Shown: positions 1 through 7,352 of the stretch, piece after piece
How positions within the stretch are numbered: the stretch's first letter is position 1
Layout: each line of letters starts with the position of its first letter
From: an uncultured Desulfobacterales bacterium
GTDB taxonomy: Bacteria; Desulfobacterota; Desulfobacteria; Desulfobacterales; JAFDCJ01
Assembly: GCA_945787595.1 (NCBI GenBank)
Contig: CALZJV010000174.1
Coordinates: 1-28,055, forward strand
Reading direction: 5' to 3'
Length of the DNA stretch: 28,055 nucleotides
The notes under the pieces: model-generated
The model's input: the letters and a program-made list of their open reading frames with translations, nothing else
Databases searched by the model: none
Told to the model about the DNA's origin: nothing
Position numbers and translations under genes: made by a program

Positions 1-252
1 TTGTGCCCTCGTGGCACCGCGAACCGCACCGGCACAGTGTATCACGGCATCCGCACCGTGAACCAGGCGACGGAGGCTTTCGGTGTCCTCAAGATCACCG
101 TCGATCCACCTGACATCAATGTTAGCCGGTCGTTTATGGGTTGAAGCGGGTCGGATCAAAGCCTGTATTTTTCGGCCGGCGGCGGCTAGTCGCCGGGTCA
201 AGGCGGCTCCGACAAATCCTGTCGCCCCAGTAATTGCAATCGTATCAACCAT
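1..252 (-). CDS. NAD(P)-dependent epimerase/reductase, N-terminus only (CerR-like candidate)
   Basis: Partial gene: the first 84 codons, continuing past the left edge. Reading the minus strand from ATG at 252 gives MVDTIAITGATGFVGAALTR, with the TGATGFVG (GxxGxxG) dinucleotide-binding loop of extended short-chain dehydrogenases at residues 8-15. An acidic stretch WIDGDLEDTESL and the segment ADAVIHCAGAVRG follow, as is usual for NAD-dependent epimerase/dehydratases. It lies 209 bp downstream of the acyl-AMP ligase in the same orientation. In Caulobacter a reductase of this family (CerR) acts with serine palmitoyltransferase and ceramide synthase, and the neighbours here fit that setting, so a ceramide or 3-keto-lipid reductase is inferred. 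The first 84 residues cannot separate this from a sugar-nucleotide epimerase. There is no strong Shine-Dalgarno sequence before the ATG. Confidence 0.8.
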   Translation of the reverse strand, partial: MVDTIAITGATGFVGAALTRRLAAAGRKIQALIRPASTHKRPANIDVRWIDGDLEDTESLRRLVHGADAVIHCAGAVRGATRAQ

Positions 253-461
253 GGAATTATTTTGTACGCGTTCACAGGGCACATTTATGCCGTATAGGAT
301 TATTTGGAAAGATAAACCTTGCGCAGTCCCCGGCGCTTTGCGAGGTTACCATATCAATTTCGCCTGTTGTTCGAAAACACTTTTCCTGTACCGGTTGAAT
401 AAAAAATTTTGACCAGCTCTATAATTCATTGATTATAAGGTTTTTTGAGTTTAATTCCAGG
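253..461. other. Spacer between acyl-AMP ligase and epimerase
   Basis: A 209-bp gap between two genes of the same orientation. I see no convincing ORF, terminator or consensus promoter in it. Confidence 0.4.
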
Positions 462-884
462 CTAGACGGCCCGCTGGCGGAACGCTGTAGTGTAAAGGTT
501 TTGGCTGAGTTCTGCTGCCTTTTCAGTTGCAATCCGTTTAAGGTACTCCTGACGTGCTCCTGAGCGAGATAGCTTTCCAGACGTCGTTCGGGGTAAGGTG
601 TTTCGAGGTACCAACTCAATCAGGCAATCTATGCCAAACTCCTCGCGGATCAGGCCATGTAAGCGCTCCCGCAGGTGGACACGCTTCTTTTCATCGGATT
701 CACGGCATTGAACCATCATGACGGCTTGCTCCTGTCCTGCCGGTCCTGCCGGGCATGTTACTGAGAAAGCCGAGGCGTCTCCTGTGCGTACTTCCGGTTG
801 CTGTTCCGCTAGATACTCCAGATCCTGGGGCCAGATGTTGCGGCCGTTGATGATAATCAGGTCTTTTTCACGCCCTGTAATCAC
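462..884 (-). CDS. Fatty acyl-AMP ligase, C-terminal fragment (frame-shifted)
   Basis: 140 codons from a GTG at 884, overlapping the stop codon of the upstream fragment (881-883). The sequence opens ITGREKDLIIINGRN, the A8 hinge/loop of adenylate-forming enzymes. It carries the A10 motif LPRTTSGKLSRS with the catalytic lysine near residue 103, then the typical FAAL tail. The reading frame can be traced a few codons upstream of the GTG as GNGIVITGREKD, the expected A7-A8 linker, so this is the second half of the gene at 881-2272. It is unlikely to work alone, because A8-A10 form only the mobile C-terminal lid of the enzyme. Together the fragments make about 600 residues, the normal FAAL length. 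Confidence 0.85.
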   Translation of the reverse strand: MITGREKDLIIINGRNIWPQDLEYLAEQQPEVRTGDASAFSVTCPAGPAGQEQAVMMVQCRESDEKKRVHLRERLHGLIREEFGIDCLIELVPRNTLPRTTSGKLSRSGARQEYLKRIATEKAAELSQNLYTTAFRQRAV

Positions 885-2272
885 AATGCCGTTTCCAACT
901 CGCGATATGCCAGATCTCCTGTATTCAGCCAGCCATCGGGAGACAAAACTTCCCGGGTGGCCTTGAGATCCCCAAAGTAACCGGACATGACGCTGGGCCC
1001 CCGAATATAGAGGGTGCCACAGTGCCGTTCCGGCAATACCTGCCCTTGATCATCCCTTACTTCCACTTCGTAGCCCGGTAATGGTGCCCCGCAATTGGTA
1101 AAAGCATTTGAGCGTACTGTCTCGTTTCTCTGGTTGGGATGAAGGGGCAGGGCTTTTTGCTCTTCAGCAAGAGCGGTGCCGTCGACATAGTCTACATCGG
1201 CACCCTGTCCCAATGGCGCAAAGCTGACTGCCAGGGAGCATTCGGCCATGCCATAGGACGCTACAAATGAACGCCTGTCAAATCCGCTGGGCGCCAGTAG
1301 ATCGGCAAAATGCATCAGGGGTTCGGTTCGAATCGGTTCCGCTCCGACACCGGCAATCCGCCAAGCGCTGAGATCCAACTTGTCGACCTCATCATTGCTT
1401 ACCCGGCGTGCGGTCAATTCGTAACCGAACGGCGGACTGAAAGACAGAGTTCCCCGATTTTGTGACATTAACTTCAGCCAAAGCCTTGGGCGCATGGCAA
1501 AGTCCCGGGTGTTTAGGTAGTCCACAGAAATTTGAGCGGCCATGGGCGACAGCACGAGGCCGACGAGCCCCATATCATGAAAATAAGGGAGCCATGATAC
1601 CGCGCGATCCGCCGGTCGAATCTGGATGCCATATTTAAGGATGGCGAAAAGGTTGGAGAGCACGGCCTTCTGGGTGATCATCACCCCTCTCGGGAAACGG
1701 GTGCTGCCGGAAGTATACTGCAAGTAGGCCACCTCGTTCGGTTCCGATGGGTGCAATCGGATATTGGGTTCTGCGAGATCGTTGAAATCCTGCGGACTCC
1801 CCAGAAAACGCAGTTCCAATCCCTGAGCGGCCTCGGTCAGATATGGTAGAAATCCATCGGGTGCCATGGCAATATCCGCCTGGCAAATTTCGAGCAGTCT
1901 TTTCAACTGTGAGACATATGCTTTGCGACCGCCCAGATTGATTGAAGCCGGAAGCGGCACCGGTATCAAACCTGCGTACTGACAGGCGAAAAAGAAACGC
2001 ATAAAATCCGGATGGGTATCAGCCACCAGGGCGACCCGGGAGCCGCGGTTTGCCCCCAGATCGATGAGACGACGCGCCAGTGACCGCGCGTCTTCGCGCA
2101 GTTGTGAATAGGGGAGTCTTTCATACAACTTGACTCCTGCGTGATAAAAATTATAACCGGTTTTTCCTTTGGCAGCGTAATCGAGTGCTTCTGCTAGCGT
2201 AGAAAAATCTGCGATTCTTAACGGCAGATTATTCGCCGCAGGTGTAGCATCCGTATTATCCATAGCAACCAT
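881..2272 (-). CDS. Fatty acyl-AMP ligase (FAAL), N-terminal adenylation part, frame-shifted
   Basis: Adenylate-forming enzyme that would activate a fatty acid as acyl-AMP and load it on an acyl carrier protein. The A3 loop YTSGSTRFPRGV is at about residues 186-197, the FAAL-type SWLPYFHDMGLVG at 226-238, the A5 motif YGMAE at 340-344, and the A7 TGDLAY near 452. After TGDLAYRE the frame goes off into ELETAL and a stop, while the expected A8 segment continues in another frame (462-884). One base seems to be missing near 890-897. The AGGAGG at 2275-2280 lies only 2 nt before the ATG at 2272 but about 11 nt before a second ATG at 2263, so the true start is uncertain. In Caulobacter an acyl-CoA synthetase-like gene sits beside cerR and the ACP gene; a similar acyl-supply role is inferred here. 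Confidence 0.88.
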   Translation of the reverse strand: MVAMDNTDATPAANNLPLRIADFSTLAEALDYAAKGKTGYNFYHAGVKLYERLPYSQLREDARSLARRLIDLGANRGSRVALVADTHPDFMRFFFACQYAGLIPVPLPASINLGGRKAYVSQLKRLLEICQADIAMAPDGFLPYLTEAAQGLELRFLGSPQDFNDLAEPNIRLHPSEPNEVAYLQYTSGSTRFPRGVMITQKAVLSNLFAILKYGIQIRPADRAVSWLPYFHDMGLVGLVLSPMAAQISVDYLNTRDFAMRPRLWLKLMSQNRGTLSFSPPFGYELTARRVSNDEVDKLDLSAWRIAGVGAEPIRTEPLMHFADLLAPSGFDRRSFVASYGMAECSLAVSFAPLGQGADVDYVDGTALAEEQKALPLHPNQRNETVRSNAFTNCGAPLPGYEVEVRDDQGQVLPERHCGTLYIRGPSVMSGYFGDLKATREVLSPDGWLNTGDLAYRELETAL

Positions 2273-2410
2273 AGCCTCCTTGATCTAATCAAGTGAATGC
2301 AGCGATTCAGTTTCCATTAAAACGTCACATCAACCCCCCCAACTGGGTTTGCCTCAACTTTATTGGTATTTTGACCATCTAAGATCCGGGCATTTCTACC
2401 TTTGGGTCGG

Positions 2411-2439
2411 CTTTTACCTGATTTTAAATCAAATGTCAA
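2411..2439 (-). promoter_or_regulatory. Candidate promoter of the acyl-AMP ligase gene
   Basis: On the minus strand TTGACA (2434-2439) is followed after 17 nt by TAAAAG (2411-2416), four of six matches to a -10 box. The -35 box is part of the dyad in the repeat nearest the gene, so binding there would block it. The leader to the ATG at 2272 would be about 130 nt. Confidence 0.4.
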
Positions 2440-2506
2440 ACATCTGACACAAAAATCAAATGTCAAACATCTGACACAAAAATCAAATGTCAAATATCTG
2501 ACACGA
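2426..2506. repeat. Three tandem 27-bp repeats, each with a TGTCA-N6-TGACA dyad
   Basis: Units at 2426-2452, 2453-2479 and 2480-2506. The first two are identical, and the third differs at two positions. Each holds the inverted repeat TGTCA-(6 nt)-TGACA. The 27-bp period is about 2.5 helical turns. The array ends some 150 bp upstream of the acyl-AMP ligase start, so it reads best as an operator array for an unidentified dimeric regulator. Confidence 0.85.
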
Positions 2507-3180
2507 TAATTTGGTTTATTGAGCCGTTATTGAGTTTGACGGACGAATTCAATTGTAAGTTTTCTTGTTTCCTGGTGCTTGAACGACAAACATCCCGAGC
2601 TAAGCCCAATGCTTCGTTCTTCAATCATGTTTACCCGATCGATGCAAGCCAATTTAATTTATTATCAAATTAGCCACTTGGCGTTCAACAAAGCTGTTGT
2701 GAAAAAGCCTAACATGTATTTCCGAAACTGTAAAGCATCTGCACAATTTATGCCGGTTTTTTTTATGAGACAGAATAACTTGATTAATCCGTAATTCCTT
2801 GTTTTGGATCGGTCTTCTATTCGTTCTGAGTTTCAATTGTTCAGATATTGATTTAATGGTAATTCAATCAATTCTGGATGTCTAGTTTTTGTTAAAAAAA
2901 ATATTTAAATATCATTATTTTTATAATATTAAAATTTTTTAAATTTATATATTCAATTAATTAAACATTTAAATTATTGAAGTGTTAATATTTCAATTAT
3001 ATTTATAAAACTCATTTTGTCAAGAGTTTTAAATATGAAAATTAAATAATTCGAATAATTAATTGTCAATAGAATATATTAATTGAACTCTTTGAAATTT
3101 TTATATTTTAAATAGTTGTGTCTTTAAAATCGGTGAAACACCACCGAGGTACAGATGTCGTCCGTGACTGAAATGATGAT
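2507..3180. other. Long non-coding gap, extremely AT-rich in its right half
   Basis: No credible gene. From about 2880 to 3125 the sequence is nearly all A and T, with runs of A and T repeated along it, unlike the flanking genes. It holds one near-consensus minus-strand promoter (listed separately) and an inverted repeat AAAACTC (3008-3014 region) with GAGTTTT about 10 nt on. The short ORFs at 2579-2836 have no recognisable sequence and no good ribosome binding site. Strong curvature or binding by a silencing protein is possible but only inferred. Confidence 0.6.
2996..3023 (-). promoter_or_regulatory. Near-consensus sigma70-type promoter, minus strand
   Basis: TTGACA (3018-3023), a 16-nt spacer and TATAAT (2996-3001). 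Both hexamers are perfect. It points toward the acyl-AMP ligase gene and would give a leader of about 700 nt that includes the triple operator array. The -35 lies inside the loop of an AAAACTC/GAGTTTT inverted repeat. AT-rich DNA yields such matches by chance, but two perfect hexamers are notable. Confidence 0.5.
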
Positions 3181-3987
3181 CTATGACATTTGCCTGTTGG
3201 AAACAATATTTTCGACCAGCTTCAAGTCGCTGACCGAGTCGACATCGACGGCTGCTTCCGGGCAAGGCAATACAACAGCACCCGCTTTGAAACCAAGACG
3301 GCGTGATATCCGATCCAAAGCTTCATTGAGCGACAGCCGACCCATAAGATAACGCGAAACCGCGATCCAGCCCAAAACACGGATCACGCGCAAGGGATTT
3401 TTACGCTGGTTTTCGACCCGACGCCAGAAATCCGCTGCCAGGCGAGCACGGGGGGTCAGAAAGGCAAACAGGTTGCAGCCGCAGTAAGCACCATCTTCCA
3501 GGTGGGTGGCGGTCCTTCGGGTCTGCGGATAGGCCGCTTTGACCGCTTCATGCCGCGCAATTCCCGCCACCACATCACAGTCCGTCGCCTGTGCTTCAGA
3601 ACAAAAGTAGTCAACGATCCGGGCACTCAACAGGGCATGATCAGCAGTGGTCAACAGAACCGGGGTTTCATTCGGCAAGGTCTGCAGAACATGAAATGCA
3701 CTTGAACTTGGAGTTGCTTGATTCTCAAACCATTCAATCCTTCCTGATGCGATAAGATTCCCGAGATCGGGTTCCTGGTCCACAACGGATTTGGGTGGGC
3801 CGCAGAGGATATATATGTTTACCACCTGAGATGCGGTGAGGGCATCCAGCACGCGAAAAACCATCGGTGTACCGCCGACAGGGGTTAAGGACTTGCAGCG
3901 CACGCCGGCGGCCTTGGTCACCGGATCATCCGGTCCGCGATCTGCTGCAAGCACCACTGCGGTAAATTTAGGTTGGGGATTTTTCAT
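3181..3987 (-). CDS. MobA-like nucleotidyltransferase (glycosyltransferase-A fold)
   Basis: 268 residues, full length for the family. The N-terminus has the nucleotide-binding signature VVLAADRGPDDP...KSLTPVGGTPMV (residues about 10-42), a variant of LAAGxGxR...K. A metal-binding TTADHALL lies near residue 117, then GCNLFAF and a late VDVDSVSDL with the second acidic site. It should transfer a nucleotidyl group, probably CMP, to a phosphorylated small molecule; the substrate cannot be read from sequence. It starts 29 nt after the ceramide synthase candidate stops, in the same direction, so they are probably one operon. A MobA-like protein also accompanies the Caulobacter sphingolipid genes, where a cytidylyltransferase (CpgD) supplies an activated phosphoglycerate headgroup. 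That parallel is an inference from context. The only other plausible role would be molybdenum cofactor work, and no such genes are nearby. Confidence 0.78.
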   Translation of the reverse strand: MKNPQPKFTAVVLAADRGPDDPVTKAAGVRCKSLTPVGGTPMVFRVLDALTASQVVNIYILCGPPKSVVDQEPDLGNLIASGRIEWFENQATPSSSAFHVLQTLPNETPVLLTTADHALLSARIVDYFCSEAQATDCDVVAGIARHEAVKAAYPQTRRTATHLEDGAYCGCNLFAFLTPRARLAADFWRRVENQRKNPLRVIRVLGWIAVSRYLMGRLSLNEALDRISRRLGFKAGAVVLPCPEAAVDVDSVSDLKLVENIVSNRQMS

Positions 3988-4016
3988 CGCTCTGTTTAGT
4001 GGGATTGGGGGAATTC

Positions 4017-5228
4017 CTAAAGTCGTTTACTATATATTCGATAGGTTTTATAGATACGGCCGTTCATAGTCTCGATAATGTTGCGCATTCCCTTATTGTC
4101 CTCAAGTATCCAGGAAAGTTCGATTTCCCTTATTCCAAGCTTGAGGGCAGGTTCCTGAATCTCGTTGATCACCGCAAAGGCCAGCGCAGCGCCCAGCAGG
4201 GTGTCATGATAACGGCGACGGACGCCCATCAAAGGAATGCGTGCGGTTTTGGGATATTTCACTTTAAGGCGCCATAGCATCTTCAGCCAGCCAAAAGGTA
4301 AAAGTTTTCCGTTAAGATCTCGGATGACCTCATTGAGGTTCGGCAGAAGCACTGAAAATGCGGCCGGTTCGCCATCCACCTCGGCAATGCTGATAAGCTT
4401 TTCATCGACTATAAATTTTAAATCGTTTCCCAGGTGTTCAAATTCCGCGTCTGTGAAAGGGACAAAACCCCAGTTATCCGACCAGGCATCATTGAAAATG
4501 TCCTGTATAATCTGCAATTCTTTGCTGAAATGAGATTTTTGCAACGGTCGTGTGTGCACCCGATTTTTTGCCCGGGTCGCTATTTTCTGTATCGTTTCTA
4601 ATGGCGCAAAATTAGGGTCGAAGAGGTAAGCCAGAAGATCTTTTTCCTTGCGATACCCGTTCTCCTCAATTCGATGGGCATAATAAGGGCGCGCATGACC
4701 CATCATCACCGATGGTGGGGTGTCGAAACCGTCCACCAACAACCCCAACTCCTGGTTGATGGACAGATTAAACGGGCCTGAAATTCTTTGCATTTCCCGT
4801 TTTCGTAGCCATGCTTCTGCAGTTTCCAACAAAAGCTGAAACGTTCGGGCGTTGTCTTCTGATTCCAACATCCCGAAAAATCCGGTGGCGTTCTGGTGGC
4901 GATCAAGATAAAGTCGGTCAATTTGAGTATTGATGCGCCCCACGGGGTTCCCGTTCCGAATAGCTATCCATGAACAATATTTTGCATGATCGAAGTAGGG
5001 ATTCTTAGGTGAAAGCTGCATTCGCCGCTCCAGCAATAGTGGAGGAACCCACATGGGGTCGTCCATGTAGAGAGACCATGGCAGGCGAATGAAATCATTT
5101 ATGGCGCTTTTCCCCTCCACTTTTACAACCCGAAGTGATTCGTCTATTTGTTTTTTAGAATTCTGCTGTGGCTTAATCGGCGGCATGTTATTTGGATTTG
5201 ATGGGATTTTGAAAGTGATGACAAACAT
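4017..5228 (-). CDS. bcerS: GNAT-like N-acyltransferase, candidate bacterial ceramide synthase
   Basis: 403 residues. The conserved opening FIRLPWSLYMDDPMWVPPLL (about residues 47-66) and NPYFDHAKYCSWIAIRNGNPVGRI mark a family often labelled dATP pyrophosphohydrolase or GNAT acetyltransferase. From memory, the Caulobacter ceramide synthase bCerS, which N-acylates 3-ketosphinganine, belongs here. Later blocks include GPFNLSINQELGLLVDGFDT, GYRKEKDLLAYLF, the GNAT-like core DAWSDNWGFVPFTDAEF, and the C-terminal ELSWILEDNKGMRNIIE, where GNAT enzymes bind the acyl donor. It is predicted cytoplasmic; no signal peptide or membrane span is obvious. The start is uncertain: ATG at 5228 has only a weak ribosome site, and an ATG at 5186 would also keep the whole conserved region. 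Neighbouring acyl-AMP ligase, epimerase and nucleotidyltransferase genes support the sphingolipid role, although serine palmitoyltransferase is not inside the window. Confidence 0.72.
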   Translation of the reverse strand: MFVITFKIPSNPNNMPPIKPQQNSKKQIDESLRVVKVEGKSAINDFIRLPWSLYMDDPMWVPPLLLERRMQLSPKNPYFDHAKYCSWIAIRNGNPVGRINTQIDRLYLDRHQNATGFFGMLESEDNARTFQLLLETAEAWLRKREMQRISGPFNLSINQELGLLVDGFDTPPSVMMGHARPYYAHRIEENGYRKEKDLLAYLFDPNFAPLETIQKIATRAKNRVHTRPLQKSHFSKELQIIQDIFNDAWSDNWGFVPFTDAEFEHLGNDLKFIVDEKLISIAEVDGEPAAFSVLLPNLNEVIRDLNGKLLPFGWLKMLWRLKVKYPKTARIPLMGVRRRYHDTLLGAALAFAVINEIQEPALKLGIREIELSWILEDNKGMRNIIETMNGRIYKTYRIYSKRL

Positions 5229-5825
5229 CCTATAAATTTAATCTGCGGCATGATACACGGGTTGTTTATAGAGGTCAATATCGAAAATGGTATCTTTCCG
5301 GGAAACGTCAACGATGATAATAACCCAGCAAGATTGAAGCAATTCACGATCACCGTTACGGGCCTGAAATCCCAAATCCCAATACCCAAATTCCAAATAA
5401 TATCCAAATTCTAAAGTCCAATGACCCAAACATTCTGGTGACTTATCTAATGTTTGACGGCCGTTTTGGATATTTTAAATTTTGAGTTTCGGTCATTGGT
5501 ATTTATTTGGGATTTGGTATTTGATGCTTGGAATTTCCATGATTTTAAATTAAAAAAATATTATTATACCCAATCAGGTATCTGGTGATATGACCTGGCC
5601 TTGAGGCACCCGGCAGGTTTAACCGAATCGATTATAGTGCCGATATAACCCTTGAAGGAGAGAAACGGGTTGTGGATTGCGCTTGCACAATGTGGTTTGC
5701 TGTGAAACTGGTCGCTCATTGATCAAATGCTCAATTCAAATTAATTCTATTTAGCAATATTACAAAAAACTAATAATTTAATAATAGAAATATTAAGAGA
5801 TTACTAATTTTATGTTAAGAAACTC
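5229..5825. other. Divergent intergenic region
   Basis: Separates the minus-strand ceramide synthase candidate from the plus-strand MarR gene. It contains a nested palindromic repeat (5372-5517) and, from about 5735, AT-rich DNA leading into the MarR promoter. No gene is supported. Confidence 0.6.
5372..5517. repeat. Nested inverted repeat, possible fossil dispersed element
   Basis: CCAAATCCCAA (5372-5382) pairs perfectly with TTGGGATTTGG (5507-5517). Inside it, CCAATGACC (5418-5426) pairs with GGTCATTGG (5491-5499). Both arms are built of short CCAAAT-type units. The whole could fold into a long imperfect cruciform about 145 bp across and has no coding capacity. It looks like a MITE-type or REP-like intergenic element. 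Confidence 0.6.
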
Positions 5826-5854
5826 TTTACAAATCATATTTTTTGTATTATAAA
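5826..5854 (+). promoter_or_regulatory. Promoter of the MarR-family gene
   Basis: TTTACA (5826-5831), a 17-nt spacer and TATAAA (5849-5854): five of six matches in each hexamer with ideal spacing. The expected transcript start is near 5861, giving a leader of about 45 nt to the ATG at 5906. Confidence 0.6.
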
Positions 5855-5905
5855 TACTTTTCAACCACATGTAATAGAATCGGGAAATCTGGCCAAGAGG
5901 GGCTG

Positions 5906-6373
5906 ATGAAAAAAAACATGGAATCGCTGATTTATGATATGGCTTTCAGGGTGCGATTATTTATCGCCTCTAAAATTTCTGAAAATAAAGTGGGTGATTT
6001 AACTGACCGTGAAAGCTTGATAATTGAGTTGATTGGGATGAAAGGCAGCATGAGCATATCCGAAATTGGAAACTTATACCCGACGGTCAGCAACAGTACG
6101 ATTTCCACGACAATAACAAAACTCTGGAAAGATAAGCAACTTGTTGATAAAAGGATACTGCCTGAAAATCAACGGGTGACCACTGTAACCTTAACCGAAA
6201 AAGGCAAAAAAATATTATCGGAAATCAGGCGTACCCAGTCCGACGTTTTCAGTACGGTAACAGAATCCCTTGGTCTATCTCCCGATCAAATCGTAAATTT
6301 TCAGGAAATTCTAGAACATGCCATTGTTTTTTTCGATAAATCGCTGGGGCTTGAATTCAACAAGAAAAATTGA
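5906..6373 (+). CDS. MarR-family transcriptional regulator
   Basis: 155 residues from ATG at 5906, chosen because AAGAGGGG stands just before it; an upstream in-frame ATG at 5843 lies within the predicted promoter and is unlikely. Helices around LTDRESLIIELIGMKGSMSI lead into a winged helix: recognition helix SNSTISTTITKLWKDKQLVD, then the wing DKRILPENQRVTTVTLTEKG, which replaces the usual DxRxxxxxLT with a longer loop. A C-terminal dimerisation helix follows. MarR proteins usually bind AT-rich palindromes near their own promoter and respond to small ligands, often lipids or aromatic acids. It is divergent from the ceramide synthase candidate and 83 nt ahead of a cytidylyltransferase, so it may control one or both. 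The effector is unknown. Confidence 0.8.
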   Translation: MKKNMESLIYDMAFRVRLFIASKISENKVGDLTDRESLIIELIGMKGSMSISEIGNLYPTVSNSTISTTITKLWKDKQLVDKRILPENQRVTTVTLTEKGKKILSEIRRTQSDVFSTVTESLGLSPDQIVNFQEILEHAIVFFDKSLGLEFNKKN

Positions 6374-6456
6374 TAATACATTTGAAACACCCGTGCGTTT
6401 CTACTCTGATGCATCATGATTAATAACTACCATGAGATGTAAATGGAAATTACCCT

Positions 6457-7242
6457 ATGAAGGCTGTAATTTTAAGTGCAGGGCAGGGCAAACGGTTGCT
6501 GCCGCTGACTACTGATTGCCCCAAGTGCATCCTACCGGTTCGGGGCCGATCTTTAATTGAGTGGCAAATTGACGAACTTGCTAAATGCGGAATTGACCAG
6601 GTAACCGTTGTTTTAGGCTTTCGTGCAGACAAAGTCGAAAGAATTTTGCGCGAGCGCTATGGTTCGCATCGTGTAAAAACCATATACAACGCCGCTTACG
6701 CTGTGTCGGATAACCTGGTCAGCTGCTGGGCTGCACATGATGAGATGCGCTCAGACTTTGTATTACTTAATGGTGATACCTTGTTTGAGGCGGCCGTGAT
6801 GCAATTCCTCCTTGATACGCATGATCGCCCGGTGACTGTGGCCATCAGTCATAAAAGCGATTATGATGCTGATGACATGAAGGTTGAATTGGACGGGCGC
6901 CGACTTGTGAAAATAGGTAAGGATCTTTTACCGGATCAAGTCGACGGAGAGTCCATCGGAATGATCCTGTTCCGCGGCCAGGGACCGAGGTTGTTCCGCA
7001 TAGCTCTGGAAAGGGCTTTGCGGATCCCTTCGGCACAGAAGAAATGGTATTTGTCGGTGATTGATGAAATGGCCCGGTCGATGCCAGTGTGGACCTGCTC
7101 AATGAAAGGTTTACAGTGGTGTGAAGTCGATTACCATGAGGATCTCAAACTGGCCGAAAAAGTCGTATCAGCCTGTGGCGGCCGCCGGAAGGATGGGGCC
7201 GACGATCTCACCTTTCAGACAACTGGGGTCACACTGAAATAA
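6457..7242 (+). CDS. LicC-like sugar/choline-phosphate nucleotidyltransferase
   Basis: 261 residues. It begins MKAVILSAGQGKRLLPLT, the classic nucleotide-binding loop, followed by CPKCILPVRGRSLIEWQI with the conserved PK. VLLNGDTLFE (about residue 106) gives the metal-binding Asp, and the late WCEVDYHEDLKLA gives the second acidic site (ExDxxxDL). The segment YNAAYAVSDNLVSCWAA resembles CTP:phosphocholine and related cytidylyltransferases more than hexose-phosphate enzymes. The likely product is a CDP-activated headgroup alcohol (phosphocholine, phosphoglycerate or similar), which the CDP-alcohol phosphotransferase 4 kb downstream could use. It follows the MarR gene by 83 nt in the same direction and is closed by an intrinsic terminator at 7304-7340. 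Substrate identity is inference. Confidence 0.8.
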   Translation: MKAVILSAGQGKRLLPLTTDCPKCILPVRGRSLIEWQIDELAKCGIDQVTVVLGFRADKVERILRERYGSHRVKTIYNAAYAVSDNLVSCWAAHDEMRSDFVLLNGDTLFEAAVMQFLLDTHDRPVTVAISHKSDYDADDMKVELDGRRLVKIGKDLLPDQVDGESIGMILFRGQGPRLFRIALERALRIPSAQKKWYLSVIDEMARSMPVWTCSMKGLQWCEVDYHEDLKLAEKVVSACGGRRKDGADDLTFQTTGVTLK

Positions 7243-7303
7243 CTCCCATCTGGGGTGGTGAAAAGGGCTGAAACCCGAACACTGACACCTACAATTCCGA
7301 TTG

Positions 7304-7340
7304 AGCGTTCTGAGCCCATTTTGTTGAAGAACGCTTTTTT
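7304..7340 (+). terminator. Rho-independent terminator after the cytidylyltransferase
   Basis: AGCGTTCT (7304-7311) pairs perfectly with AGAACGCT (7328-7335) around a 16-nt loop, followed by a run of T to 7340. It separates the MarR-cytidylyltransferase unit from lptF, whose ATG is only 13 nt beyond the T run. Confidence 0.7.
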
Positions 7341-7352
7341 AAATGGTCAGAA

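Noticed and set aside
2273..2430. Sigma54 (-24/-12) promoter for the acyl-AMP ligase
   Set aside because: The dyads resemble enhancer sites, but no TGGCAC-N5-TTGC-type element was found between them and the gene.
2426..2506. Three tandem repeats as a CRISPR array
   Set aside because: The units are directly adjacent with no spacers and each is a promoter-proximal dyad, so they are operators, not CRISPR.
2579..2836. Short ORFs in the AT-rich gap
   Set aside because: No ribosome sites, no motifs, and both strands are equally open.
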